In this document: one piece after another, positions 26,701 to 35,280 of the stretch
How the letters are laid out: each line of letters begins with the position of its first letter
How positions within the stretch are numbered: position 1 is the first letter of the stretch
DNA from: CAYSGX01 sp964518215
GTDB lineage: Bacteria > Bacteroidota > Bacteroidia > Chitinophagales > CAIOSU01
Assembly: GCA_964518215.1 (NCBI GenBank)
Contig: CAZFFP010000018.1
Coordinates: 1 to 52,160 of the forward strand
Length of the DNA: 52,160 nucleotides
Direction of reading: 5' to 3'
Translations under genes and position numbers: made by a program
The notes under the pieces: generated by a model
Told to the model about the DNA's origin: nothing
What the model saw: the letters and a program-made list of their open reading frames with translations, nothing else
Database searches by the model: none

Positions 26701-28826
26701 TCGAACGAGTTGAGACTATCAAACTCAAAAGGGTCTATTTCGAAATAAAATTTCTCGCGATTGTAGGCGCTGTCGCGGATTTCTTTTTTGTCGTAATACA
26801 CAAACGATTTGTTGCGATTAGTGAAAATAGGGTAGCGCTCGAGCCGCTGTTTACCCGATTTGTTTTTCGGATGGTCAATATTCAGGAAGCCTGTAAGTCC
26901 TTCTATTTTCGACTTCATAGGCACAAACTCGGCATCGCCTTGTTTGTCTTTTTTGCCGGTAGGAATATTAATAGTGGCGGAAGCCAACTGTGTCATATCA
27001 ATTTTGAACGAATCGTAATCGAATTCAAAACCTGCTCCTTCAAAATCAATACGTCCTGCAAACACAGTTCCCGAAAAAGTCATGTCCTGATTCTCTTTAA
27101 TAATAATTCCTTTTTCTTTCGGAAAAATATATACGTTGGAACTATCGCTCAAGGCAATCATGCTCACCCCTGCCACTTCCATTTCGTTGGTTTCGATATT
27201 TATTTTCGCGTTGCTTTTATCGCTGAACGATTTTATTTTGATGATGTCGTAATCTGCTTTGCCCGAATGTGCCAGCACATAGTTTTTGGTTTTGTCATTC
27301 ACGGTAATCACTCCGGTGTAGTTATCGTAAAAGATAAAACCATCTTCCATCAGTTTGAAAAGCAAGTTCTTTATGGTGCTTTCGGTATAACCTTTATCTA
27401 AGCGCTTGGCAAAACTTTCTGCCAAAAAATCCATGGAGCCTATTTCATCGGCAAAACGATTGAGCATGTGAACCGGACTGAAATCTTTGATGGTTTGATA
27501 TTTTTCTATTTCGCCTTTCTGAAAATAATTATCGGAAGTAATTTCCATAGCATTCTTATCGCCACCGGTCATCATTTTCATATCAATGGTTGGCTCGTTC
27601 AGTTTCCATATGATGGCTTCGGTATGAATTTCCTTTTTGTGATATGAATCGTAAAACGGAGCAGCGCCAATACCACTGCTTTCACGATAAAGCGACAATT
27701 CTTTTTTATCGAAGCGATAAATCAAGCGCACCCCCGGATGATAAATAGAATCGTTGCCCATCAACAACGACATCTCCGCACGATTGGCTTGCAGGCTTTC
27801 TCCTTTCTTAATCAAAAACTGTGTGGATTTTGCCGTAAGCACCCGCTTTCCTTTATCGTCAAAAAAGCTCACAATGGCTGGGTTGTATTCATCGCCCGCA
27901 CCATAAAAACTATTGCCCTGCATCATGAACCCACCGGTGTATTTGATGTTGGGACCGATGTCGCCTATGTCGAGATTGTTTTCGAAAGAATTGAACCGCG
28001 GGAAACTGCGAGTGCCCTGCTGTGTCATTACTTTATCGTTGTAGCTGCCCAAAAGGGGTTTGTCGAAAAGTTGTTTGTGATAAAAAGTTACGGTGTCAAT
28101 TTTTATTTCAGACTGGTCTAAGCGAATCGTGTAGGGCTTCAAAATATCAGCATATACTTCGGGCAAACCCGCACGCGACCAATCTACCCGCCCTTTGTTG
28201 CCTTCCCAAATATTTTCGGTAGGATACAAAATGCCGGTGGTGTTTTCGATGGTTTGTGTATCCTGCGAACTGTAACAATAAATAGTAGTGGTGGCAAAAG
28301 TTACTTTGGGTTTTTTGTCTTCATAACCCAAACGAAAATCTTTATTGGAGGCAACCCATGTTTTGGCTTTCGAATCGTAAATGGCATTCTTTTCAAACAG
28401 ACTTTTAGAAAAACTCATGAAGTTATCATAGTCTTTATAGCTGCCGCGCTTTTGGTCGAACAGCAATTTGTCAACTACTTCGTTCCAGTAGTTAAATTGC
28501 GCTTCGGCTTGTCCTGAATTGGTCAGCGAATTGATGATTTCGATGTAGCTGCTTACATGCGGAAAAGCACGCATTTTCTCTTTCAACATGGTATTGGAAG
28601 TAACAATGATTTTATCTAAGCGGTCTGAAGGAATTTTTCCTGCTTTGTGCAAGGCTGCAAACTCGTTATAAATCACTTTGCAGTCTTCGCGCTTGGTGGC
28701 ATTAAGAAAATTATCGAGGGCTTTCAGATAGCCGGGGGCATCCTTTGGAAATTCAGTAACGGCAGTTGTCTGAGCACCGATATTCAATGTGATGCTACAA
28801 CAAAGTATGAGCAAAATATAACGCAT
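23787..28826 (-). CDS. Giant secreted protein of unknown function with a charged Pro/Glu/Lys tail
   Basis: A 1679-residue protein with a cleavable signal peptide (MRYILLILCCSITLNIGAQ). The body has no recognised catalytic motif but contains repeated beta-rich blocks (for example DMTSSIIKVEDVSRFYVADA and GRFEFTEASLESDLFAFAGD) that suggest a long beta-helical or beta-solenoid fold. From about residue 1540 the chain becomes very rich in Pro, Glu and Lys and ends in a run of six lysines and a glutamate, a likely disordered surface-binding tail. Proteins of this size and layout occur in Bacteroidota without known function. No type-9 sorting domain is seen. It is monocistronic, so location (periplasm or outer membrane) is a guess. 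Confidence 0.85.
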   Translation of the reverse strand: MRYILLILCCSITLNIGAQTTAVTEFPKDAPGYLKALDNFLNATKREDCKVIYNEFAALHKAGKIPSDRLDKIIVTSNTMLKEKMRAFPHVSSYIEIINSLTNSGQAEAQFNYWNEVVDKLLFDQKRGSYKDYDNFMSFSKSLFEKNAIYDSKAKTWVASNKDFRLGYEDKKPKVTFATTTIYCYSSQDTQTIENTTGILYPTENIWEGNKGRVDWSRAGLPEVYADILKPYTIRLDQSEIKIDTVTFYHKQLFDKPLLGSYNDKVMTQQGTRSFPRFNSFENNLDIGDIGPNIKYTGGFMMQGNSFYGAGDEYNPAIVSFFDDKGKRVLTAKSTQFLIKKGESLQANRAEMSLLMGNDSIYHPGVRLIYRFDKKELSLYRESSGIGAAPFYDSYHKKEIHTEAIIWKLNEPTIDMKMMTGGDKNAMEITSDNYFQKGEIEKYQTIKDFSPVHMLNRFADEIGSMDFLAESFAKRLDKGYTESTIKNLLFKLMEDGFIFYDNYTGVITVNDKTKNYVLAHSGKADYDIIKIKSFSDKSNAKINIETNEMEVAGVSMIALSDSSNVYIFPKEKGIIIKENQDMTFSGTVFAGRIDFEGAGFEFDYDSFKIDMTQLASATINIPTGKKDKQGDAEFVPMKSKIEGLTGFLNIDHPKNKSGKQRLERYPIFTNRNKSFVYYDKKEIRDSAYNREKFYFEIDPFEFDSLNSFDPYLADLHGQLISAGIFPDFKEDLKVQEDLSWGFQRVTPKGGFPIYGGKGTYTDSILLSNSGLQGRGHVKHLFIDFSSKDIFFMPDSLDAVSDTFLMRKEKIANVTFPIVKGKDNFIHWLPYNDSMFIKTRTEPLLMYEDGATLKGDLLFTQKALTGNGRFEFTEASLESDLFAFAGDYLQSDTMSMEIKSIGGDQVTFKTPNVRGTVDFAKRQGEFKANNEDIPTEFANNFFKTNINEFFWDMDKKILDFKSPPGSEGAYFTSTHAQKDSLRFMAKRGIFDMTSSIIKVEDVSRFYVADAEIQPDSAKATILPGGNIDTLYNAVIIADTLTKYHRIYGATLYVDARNKYSGTGKYDYRFGDLQQIIELSKIDVKEDQKTRKKKAFTTFAEGMIEEEDSFKIHPQIDFKGLASFTAQDTGVTFDGFAKMKIGEVQTDWFSMKDTIDPKNFLLHYVSPVTPSGDTLTVGFSYTFYTDTPGLYMRLMTPKKNAEDHSLFATTGVIKHDAMVNKYRFGNENKIVNAAPKGNVVVFDEKKKTLTAEGRVDLGLELRPVTVVSSGTILHEIDSNKKTLQLLLGMNLPIEKTLMAQFASEVNSYSFDKPNVDLNSSWFEAAYAEMFSDRGYKSKLEELRKTGTIPLPKEMQSNIVFSNLTLLYDADFQIYRSVGPIGVAYIGETPIMKMLTGYVEFGQRKFNDFFHIYIESTFDDWFYISCQNNTMQMISSKEDFNKLLAAVPAAKRQIPLTKDKKYFFLYTIGSPAAKESFLYRARMIAEGRKTTGDEGEEFFLNQELDALKKQLLQDEEFVPKDVEYDALPSLLFGPMDDDDREPPMDRETPDEEKPVIEEPKGKSKGKAKTAAEPKPEEEPLPMFMFDKPEEPKKEEPVKKDEPAREEPPMVDEEPQPEPEAKPAKKEKAPKAPKPSKEPEPDMSNEPPVHPEVAPQPVSEEPPMSNPDYVEEEDSGKKKKKKE

Positions 28827-29003
28827 CCGTGAAAGTCAATTTTTTGCCAAAATAACATAATTATTGGCGATTTGAGGAAAACAAAAAATGGATAAACGGA
28901 ATATATGGGATTGTATTGAAAGGAATCAGAAATAAATCATCTGCATAAGCATTCATATTCCTCAAAAAAATAAAAACAGGAATTATTTTAACTTCATGCC
29001 GCT

Positions 29004-30065
29004 ATGACACCACCCAAAAAATTATTGCACACCAAAGGTCATCCACCTGGAACAGCCATATATACCGGAGCATCTGATAGTCGGACCGCTCGCATGGAAT
29101 TGTTTTGCTACAATGAACAAGATGCCGAAAAAACAGATAGTTTGAATTGGGAAAATATTGCCGAAAAATTCAACCCCGAAAAAACAAACTGGATTAATAT
29201 CAACAGCATCAGCAATGTAAAATTAATTGAGGAGATAGGAAAACATTTTGAACTTCATGCTTTACTGATAGAAGATATAGTTACGGTTGATATGCTTCCG
29301 AAGGCTGAAGAATACGATGGGCATCTATACATTTCCATAAAGATGCTTTCCGTAAATGAAGAAAAAAATCTGATGGAATTAGAACAAGTAAGTTTTGTAT
29401 TGGGGAAAAATTATTTGCTTTCATTTCAGGAAAATGAAGGTGATGTGTTGGACCCGATTCGCGACAGGATATTGAATAATAAGGGCAGGGTTCGAAGAAA
29501 AAAATCTGATTATCTTCTTTTAACACTTATTGATGTGGTGGTTGATAATTATCTAACAGTGCTTGAGTATATGCAGGAAAAAATTCAAAAACTGGAAGAA
29601 GAACTTTTGACAAAAGCCGCAGAAGATACCGAACGAAAAATTCTGAAATTGCGAAAACAACTCATCATGCTGCGCAAAAATATTTTTCCGTTGCGCGATG
29701 TGTTGCGACAACTGCTTCGGGATGAGCCGGAAATTCTTGAAGAAATAAATCTGAAATACTACCGCGATGTTTCCGACCACCTGAATTATACCTGCGAAAC
29801 ATTGGATGGCTTTAAAGAAACTATGGCAGGACTACTCGATTTGTATCGTAGCAACCTCAACAACAAGCTCAATAATATCATGAAAATGCTCACCATAGTT
29901 TCTACCATTTTTATTCCGCTTACTTTTATTGCAGGCATATACGGTATGAACTTCGAATACATGCCGGAGCTTGGTTACAAATATTCTTATCCTATTACCT
30001 TAATAATAATGTTCATTATAGGTTTCAGCATGTTCTGGTTTATTTGGCGCAAAAAATGGCTTTAA
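29004..30065 (+). CDS. corA: CorA-family magnesium/cobalt transporter
   Basis: The 353-residue protein has the CorA cytoplasmic funnel domain (including LLIEDIVTVDMLPKAEEYDG), a long coiled helix (residues 190-270) and two C-terminal membrane helices. The first helix ends in the selectivity motif YGMN (GIYGMNFEYMPEL). The protein forms pentameric divalent-cation channels in the inner membrane. The gene is single, with about 180 nt of upstream DNA separating it from the divergent giant gene. Confidence 0.95.
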   Translation: MTPPKKLLHTKGHPPGTAIYTGASDSRTARMELFCYNEQDAEKTDSLNWENIAEKFNPEKTNWININSISNVKLIEEIGKHFELHALLIEDIVTVDMLPKAEEYDGHLYISIKMLSVNEEKNLMELEQVSFVLGKNYLLSFQENEGDVLDPIRDRILNNKGRVRRKKSDYLLLTLIDVVVDNYLTVLEYMQEKIQKLEEELLTKAAEDTERKILKLRKQLIMLRKNIFPLRDVLRQLLRDEPEILEEINLKYYRDVSDHLNYTCETLDGFKETMAGLLDLYRSNLNNKLNNIMKMLTIVSTIFIPLTFIAGIYGMNFEYMPELGYKYSYPITLIIMFIIGFSMFWFIWRKKWL

Positions 30066-30129
30066 ATTTCAGATTCTTCTGTTTCTTTTCTAAAGAGAAT
30101 GATACGATTTAATTACGAGCCAAAATCTT

Positions 30130-30137
30130 TAACTTTG
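30130..30137 (+). promoter_or_regulatory. Candidate -7 element of rpoN
   Basis: TAACTTTG matches TAnnTTTG, 19 nt before the rpoN ATG. A TTTA at 30108-30111 with an 18-nt spacer is a possible weak -33 box. The same octamer precedes the genes at 32608 and 42065. Confidence 0.45.
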
Positions 30138-30156
30138 GCAGCAAGCACCTAATGTT

Positions 30157-31719
30157 ATGTTGAACCTGAATCTGAGTCAGAAATTGCTACAAAAGCTGTC
30201 GCCACAGCAAATACAATTAATGAAATTGTTGCAGGTTCCTACTGCACAATTAGAAGAGCGAATTAAAGAAGAACTTGAAGTTAACCCCGCATTAGAAGAG
30301 GGTGCTCCCGATACCGATGAGCCACAAGAAACACTTTCAGAAACTGACTTTTCTGATACTTCAGAAGAAGAAAAAACAGAAGTAAGTGATGAATTGCTGA
30401 CTGTTAATGAAGACAGAATAGATGCCGCACCCGAAGAAGAGGTGGTTAAAGTAGATTCTGAACAAGATAAATGGGAAGAAGGACTGGATGACCTTTCGAT
30501 GTATTATGACGATGACGATGTAGCCGACTATAAACTGAAAGACAGCAACTACCCCGACCCCGATGAAGAAGACCGCGTGATTCCCGTGGCTGTGCAAACT
30601 TCATTTTACGAATATCTCGAAGACCAACTGCACTTATTCAATCTGGAAGAAAACGAACAAAAAATTGCCGAGCAACTTATTGGCAGTATTGATGAAGACG
30701 GATACATCAGACGCGAGTTAGATGCCATTGCAGACGATTTGGCTTTTCAGCAAAATGTTTCGGCTACCGAAGAAGAAATAGAAGCAGTGCTGAAAAAAAT
30801 TCAACAGTTCGATCCGCCCGGAACAGGCGCGCGCGATTTGCAGGAATGCCTTGTTATTCAACTTTCGCGCTTACATGCCGATGATGAACATGTAATTCTT
30901 GCCAAAAAAATTATTGAAACACAATTCGATGCTTTCACTAAAAAGCATTACGAAAAAATTCAGAAACACTTCGACCTTACCGATGAACAACTGAAGCAGG
31001 CAATGGAAGTGATTTTAAGACTCAACCCTAAACCCGGCAGCGCATACAGTGGTTCGCTTGAAAAAGAACAATACATCATTCCCGACTTTTTTATTACCAA
31101 TAACAACGGCAAATTAGAACTCTCTCTCAACAGTCGCAATGCCCCCGAACTGCGTGTGAGCAATAATTTTAAAGATATGATGCGCGACTACGACAAGTCG
31201 AAAGAAAAAACCAAACAGCAGAAAGAAGCAGTCATGTTTATTAAACAGAAAATTGATTCTGCCAAATGGTTTATTGATGCCATTCGCCAACGACAACAAA
31301 CCTTGCTTGGCACCATGAGTGCCATGCTGCGCTATCAGTATGAATATTTTTTGAGTGGCGATGAAACCAAGCTGAAACCCATGATTTTGAAAGATATTGC
31401 CGAAATCACGGGGCAGGATATTTCTACCGTTTCGCGCGTGGCAAACAGCAAATATGTGCAAACCGAATTCGGCACTTTTCCCCTGAAATATTTTTTCTCC
31501 GAAGCATTGACAACCGATAGTGGCGAAGAAGTCTCTTCGCGCGAAGTAAAAAAAATATTGCAGGATTTAATTGCTGCCGAAAGCAAAAAGAAACCCCTTT
31601 CAGACCAGTTTCTTACGGATGAGTTGAATAAAAAAGGATATAATATAGCTCGCAGAACCGTAGCCAAATACCGCGAAATGTTGGATATTCCGGTAGCGAG
31701 ATTGAGAAAAGAGTTGTGA
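30157..31719 (+). CDS. rpoN: RNA polymerase sigma-54 factor
   Basis: The 520-residue protein has the three sigma-54 regions: the Gln/Leu-rich activator-contact region (SPQQIQLMKLLQVPTAQLEE, residues 15-34), an acidic linker (about 50-135), the core-binding domain, and the DNA-binding part ending in the RpoN box ARRTVAKYREMLDI near the C-terminus. Sigma-54 needs AAA+ enhancer-binding activators, none of which is in this window. The acidic region II is long but usual for Bacteroidota. Confidence 0.97.
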   Translation: MLNLNLSQKLLQKLSPQQIQLMKLLQVPTAQLEERIKEELEVNPALEEGAPDTDEPQETLSETDFSDTSEEEKTEVSDELLTVNEDRIDAAPEEEVVKVDSEQDKWEEGLDDLSMYYDDDDVADYKLKDSNYPDPDEEDRVIPVAVQTSFYEYLEDQLHLFNLEENEQKIAEQLIGSIDEDGYIRRELDAIADDLAFQQNVSATEEEIEAVLKKIQQFDPPGTGARDLQECLVIQLSRLHADDEHVILAKKIIETQFDAFTKKHYEKIQKHFDLTDEQLKQAMEVILRLNPKPGSAYSGSLEKEQYIIPDFFITNNNGKLELSLNSRNAPELRVSNNFKDMMRDYDKSKEKTKQQKEAVMFIKQKIDSAKWFIDAIRQRQQTLLGTMSAMLRYQYEYFLSGDETKLKPMILKDIAEITGQDISTVSRVANSKYVQTEFGTFPLKYFFSEALTTDSGEEVSSREVKKILQDLIAAESKKKPLSDQFLTDELNKKGYNIARRTVAKYREMLDIPVARLRKEL

Positions 31720-31888
31720 TGTGCGATTTTCGATATCCGACAGATAATTTGAATCTTGGAAAATGAGTGTGTTTGAATTTTGAGCTTTGAGCTTTTTAAA
31801 TTGATAATAGATTCTGATTGAAAATTAGGGAAACATACCATGGGGTTGAGGCTTTTAAAAAACCAACTGCCCGCTGAAATTTAAAACC

Positions 31889-32515
31889 ATGACCACGCCC
31901 CACCCATACAGATTAATAGCAAATATCGTTTCGGTAATCTTCCACCCGATGCTGCTGCCTACTTACGCGTTTTTGTTTATTAACTGGAGTTATCCCTATC
32001 TCATGTTCAATCTCGACATCATCAGCAAAGCACGATTATTTGTTACCATCTTCATCAATACTTTTATGTTTCCGATGGTTGCATTAGCCATCATGAAAAA
32101 ATTAGACTTTATTTCAAGTTTTCATTTGCACGACAGGCACGAACGCATCATCCCATACATTGCCATTTCATTTTTTTACTTCTGGACTTATTTGGTTGTT
32201 AAAAATTTGGGCGTAGGCTCGCTCATTAACGATATCATGTTTGGCGCCAGCCTTTCGGTGTTTATGGTTTTCTTCTTCAATGGTTTTTTCAAAATAAGCG
32301 CACATGCTGCGGCAGCAGGAGCATTTGTAGGCATCGTGATGTTTTTGGCGTACAATTCTGTTTATAATCTTGAATTGCCGCTCACTATTACCATTCTTTT
32401 AGCAGGAGTAATTTGCTCTTCCCGTTTGTATCTCAAAGCACACAATTCTTTTGAAATTATCAGTGGATTTTTGGTAGGCATATTGGGGCAAGTGTTGTCG
32501 TTTAAAGTATTTTAG
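31889..32515 (+). CDS. PAP2-like membrane protein with degenerate active-site motifs
   Basis: A 208-residue protein with about six membrane helices. SAHAAAAGAF and SSRLYLKAHNSFEIISG resemble the second and third PAP2 phosphatase motifs (SGH and SRx5Hx3D), with Glu in place of the last Asp. The first motif (Kx6RP) is weak around HDRHERIIPY. Lipid or polyprenyl diphosphate phosphatase activity is possible, but the altered residues leave catalysis in doubt. It stands between rpoN and a lipoprotein gene without a clear operon link. Confidence 0.6.
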   Translation: MTTPHPYRLIANIVSVIFHPMLLPTYAFLFINWSYPYLMFNLDIISKARLFVTIFINTFMFPMVALAIMKKLDFISSFHLHDRHERIIPYIAISFFYFWTYLVVKNLGVGSLINDIMFGASLSVFMVFFFNGFFKISAHAAAAGAFVGIVMFLAYNSVYNLELPLTITILLAGVICSSRLYLKAHNSFEIISGFLVGILGQVLSFKVF

Positions 32516-32583
32516 ATTTCAAACTGTTTTTCTGCTCCCAAAAAATTCGGTTGACGGGTTCAATGTATTGAACACATTAACCT

Positions 32584-32591
32584 TAACTTTG
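32584..32591 (+). promoter_or_regulatory. Candidate -7 element upstream of the lipoprotein gene
   Basis: TAACTTTG matches TAnnTTTG, 16 nt before the ATG at 32608. The -33 box is unclear. Confidence 0.45.
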
Positions 32592-32607
32592 AACATCAAA
32601 CTATTTC

Positions 32608-33234
32608 ATGAAAAAATATTGGATTTTTATTGCTTGTTCTGTCATCTTGACTTCTTGTTTTAATACTTCGGAAGAAAAAATGCCTGACCTGAAAAATATT
32701 CCCTCTCCCATCGTAAAAGGAACTGCCGAAGTTGTGCTTTGGATGGAAAAAGAATTTGACAAAGAGTTTGGCGAAGAAATAGACGTGATAAAAATCAACG
32801 AGAAATATTTCGACACTTTGCCCAATGCCGAAAAAGCCATTATTGCTTACTATGCCACCTTTCATGGCAACGAATGTTGGTGGGAAAATGATGCCCCCAA
32901 CGAAACGCGCAGCAATTTGAAATGCAAACTTATTTCTGCTCTTAATCTGGGCTATCAGTGTTCTGATACGCACCTCGATTTTTTACGCCAATGGTTTCGC
33001 ACACAACCCGACCTTCTTGCCGAATTGGAACATTGCCCGACCGTGCCAACAACTTCTACCGCTCAAGATAGCTTTGAAGACATGCAAGTGGAACGCAAAA
33101 AAGATATTTTCACGTTAAGATTTACGGTATGTCTGGTAAACCTGCGCGAAAATCTTACCCGTTGCTATGAAGAAACCCACACCTTTAGAATTCATGCTGA
33201 TTTTGTGGAAGAAATCAAAACCAATTTGATATGA
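32608..33234 (+). CDS. Hypothetical lipoprotein
   Basis: A 208-residue protein starting MKKYWIFIACSVILTSCFN, a clear lipoprotein signal with the lipobox LTSC. The mature part contains several Cys residues (GNECWWEN, LGYQCSD, LEHCPT, LTRCYEE) that could form disulfides. No family is recognised. Its last four bases overlap the start of the type-9-secreted protein gene (ATGA), so the two are translationally coupled and may act together at the cell surface. Confidence 0.75.
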   Translation: MKKYWIFIACSVILTSCFNTSEEKMPDLKNIPSPIVKGTAEVVLWMEKEFDKEFGEEIDVIKINEKYFDTLPNAEKAIIAYYATFHGNECWWENDAPNETRSNLKCKLISALNLGYQCSDTHLDFLRQWFRTQPDLLAELEHCPTVPTTSTAQDSFEDMQVERKKDIFTLRFTVCLVNLRENLTRCYEETHTFRIHADFVEEIKTNLI

Positions 33235-35162
33235 GAAAAATAAATCCATTTCATAAACTCATCTGTTTGCTTTCTGTTATTTTTTGCTGCGCTACCATTC
33301 ATGTGAGTGCACAACAATACAATACTGCAAGTTTTTCATATTCGGCTACAGCAAAATTAAATGTGGCAAACATCAACACCGACTGGAAACCTGTGTTGCA
33401 AAATATGGAAGCTCCTTTGCCCGGAGGCGATAACTACCGTTCTTTTTTATTGCAACAAAAAGCACAACTGCAAAGCCACCATAGCAACAGAACGAAAACC
33501 AATGATGGCGTAGTGAATCTGGGCGATGCCGATGCGCCTGTTGTGATAGCGGGCTTTGCAGCCAATACTTTTGATGGCAGTGTGCCTACTGACAATGATG
33601 TTGCCGTATCCAACAACAACTTGCTGATTTCGGTGGCTAACTCCACCATCTATATGTTTGATTTGAATAATGATAGTTTGTTGAAATCCATTTCGCTCGA
33701 AGCATTTGCCGATACGCTTGGTCTTGCAGCAAATATGTATGACCCGAAAGTTCGTTACGACCCGAAGCAAGATAAATTTATCTTGGTATTTCTAAGCGGC
33801 TCATCCAGCAGCTCCACCAATATTGTAGTAGCCTTTTCCGAAACCAACAACCCTACGGAAAACTGGTTTCTGTATGCTTTAGATGGCGACCCGCTTCAAG
33901 ATTCATCATGGACCGATTATCCAATTGTTGCGCTTACCGATGATGAATTATTCATTACCGCAAATTTATTGCGCGACCGCCTGCCCTCCGACCCGCCATT
34001 CGATGCGTGGAAATTTACTTTTCGGCAAAGCATCATTTGGCAAATCAATAAAAACAGCGGATACACGGGCAATACACTTCAAACAAAACTTTACAGCAGT
34101 ATTCAATTCAATGGTCAACCCATAAGAAACCTTTGCCCCATACAGGGCGGCTCAGATACTTATGGTCCGAATATTTATTTGCTGTCGAACAGAAATTTTG
34201 ACATAGTCAATGATACATTTTTCATTCTTGAAATTACCGGAAAACATGACAACCCTGCCACAGAATTGCTGATTGATTTCAGAAGAACCAATAACCCTTA
34301 CGGACTTGCTCCCGATGGAAAGCAGTTTGGAGTTTTTAACTTGATGACTAACGATTCTCGGGTATTGGGTGGTTATTTGGAAAATAATAAAATTCATTTT
34401 GTAATGAATTGTGTAAACCCCGACACTTTAAGAAGCGGAGTTTACCATGGTATTGTGAATAATATCACAGAAACAAAAGTTTTCACCGGAAATATCATTG
34501 GCGATGAATCTTTAGACTTTGGTTATCCGAATATTTCTTATTCGGGCAGACATCCGGGCGATGAAGAAGCTATCATTACTTTCAATCATACTTCTTCAGA
34601 TTCCGCAGCGGGAGTTTCGGCTTTATTTTATAACGGAAATACTTATGGATATTCTGAAAGAATTACACTTAAAGCAGGCGAAAGTTATGTTAACGTGGTA
34701 AGTGGTTCTTCGCAACGTTGGGGCGATTACTCCGGCTCTCAGCGCAAATACAACAATCCGGGCGAAGTTTGGATTTCAGGATTTTATGGTGCCCGCCTAA
34801 CCATTCCCGGATTGCCCGGAATTACACGAGCCAACTTAAGTTGGGTGGGCGGCTTGGCAAGTCCCGATAGCTCTATGACTGCCTCTGTAAAAAAATTGAA
34901 TCGAAACACTTATATGAAAGTTTATCCTAATCCTTCTTCGGCAATATTTTATGTAGAATTTGATTTGGAAACCACTTCCAAGCTTTCTATAGAATTGTTC
35001 GATGCTTCGGGCAAACTCATCAAAACATTATTTAGAGATGTTGCCAAAAAAGGCAAAAATGTTTTCAGTTTCGATGGTCATTCACTGGCTTCGGGCAATT
35101 ATCTGTTGCATATCAGCAATGGTAGCGACTTTCAATTGAGCAAAAATATTTTGAAAGAGTAG
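33231..35162 (+). CDS. Secreted protein with type A T9SS C-terminal sorting domain
   Basis: The 643-residue protein has an N-terminal signal peptide ending at VSAQQ and a C-terminal sorting domain of about 80 residues. That domain begins MKVYPNPSSAIFYVEF, continues LSIELFDASGKLIKTL and LASGNYLLHI, and ends LSKNILKE, the standard type A signal for export by the type 9 secretion system. The central part is rich in DSSWTDYPIVALTDDELFI-like beta sequence suggesting a propeller-like fold, with no catalytic motif recognised. Surface display or release into the medium is expected. Confidence 0.88.
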   Translation: MRKINPFHKLICLLSVIFCCATIHVSAQQYNTASFSYSATAKLNVANINTDWKPVLQNMEAPLPGGDNYRSFLLQQKAQLQSHHSNRTKTNDGVVNLGDADAPVVIAGFAANTFDGSVPTDNDVAVSNNNLLISVANSTIYMFDLNNDSLLKSISLEAFADTLGLAANMYDPKVRYDPKQDKFILVFLSGSSSSSTNIVVAFSETNNPTENWFLYALDGDPLQDSSWTDYPIVALTDDELFITANLLRDRLPSDPPFDAWKFTFRQSIIWQINKNSGYTGNTLQTKLYSSIQFNGQPIRNLCPIQGGSDTYGPNIYLLSNRNFDIVNDTFFILEITGKHDNPATELLIDFRRTNNPYGLAPDGKQFGVFNLMTNDSRVLGGYLENNKIHFVMNCVNPDTLRSGVYHGIVNNITETKVFTGNIIGDESLDFGYPNISYSGRHPGDEEAIITFNHTSSDSAAGVSALFYNGNTYGYSERITLKAGESYVNVVSGSSQRWGDYSGSQRKYNNPGEVWISGFYGARLTIPGLPGITRANLSWVGGLASPDSSMTASVKKLNRNTYMKVYPNPSSAIFYVEFDLETTSKLSIELFDASGKLIKTLFRDVAKKGKNVFSFDGHSLASGNYLLHISNGSDFQLSKNILKE

Positions 35163-35280
35163 CAACTAAATAAACTGTTTGAATAATTACTGCGGCTAAT
35201 GGATATGAGTTGTTTTTTAATCGAGATATTCAGAATTTTCGCAGCCATCACAAGCACGCCCTGCAAAAAAAAATGCTTCT

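Noticed and set aside
24768..28517. Several plus-strand frames of 60-240 codons opposite the giant gene
   Set aside because: All lie within the minus-strand coding sequence, are rich in Phe, His and Arg as expected of antisense reading, and lack ribosome-site or family support.
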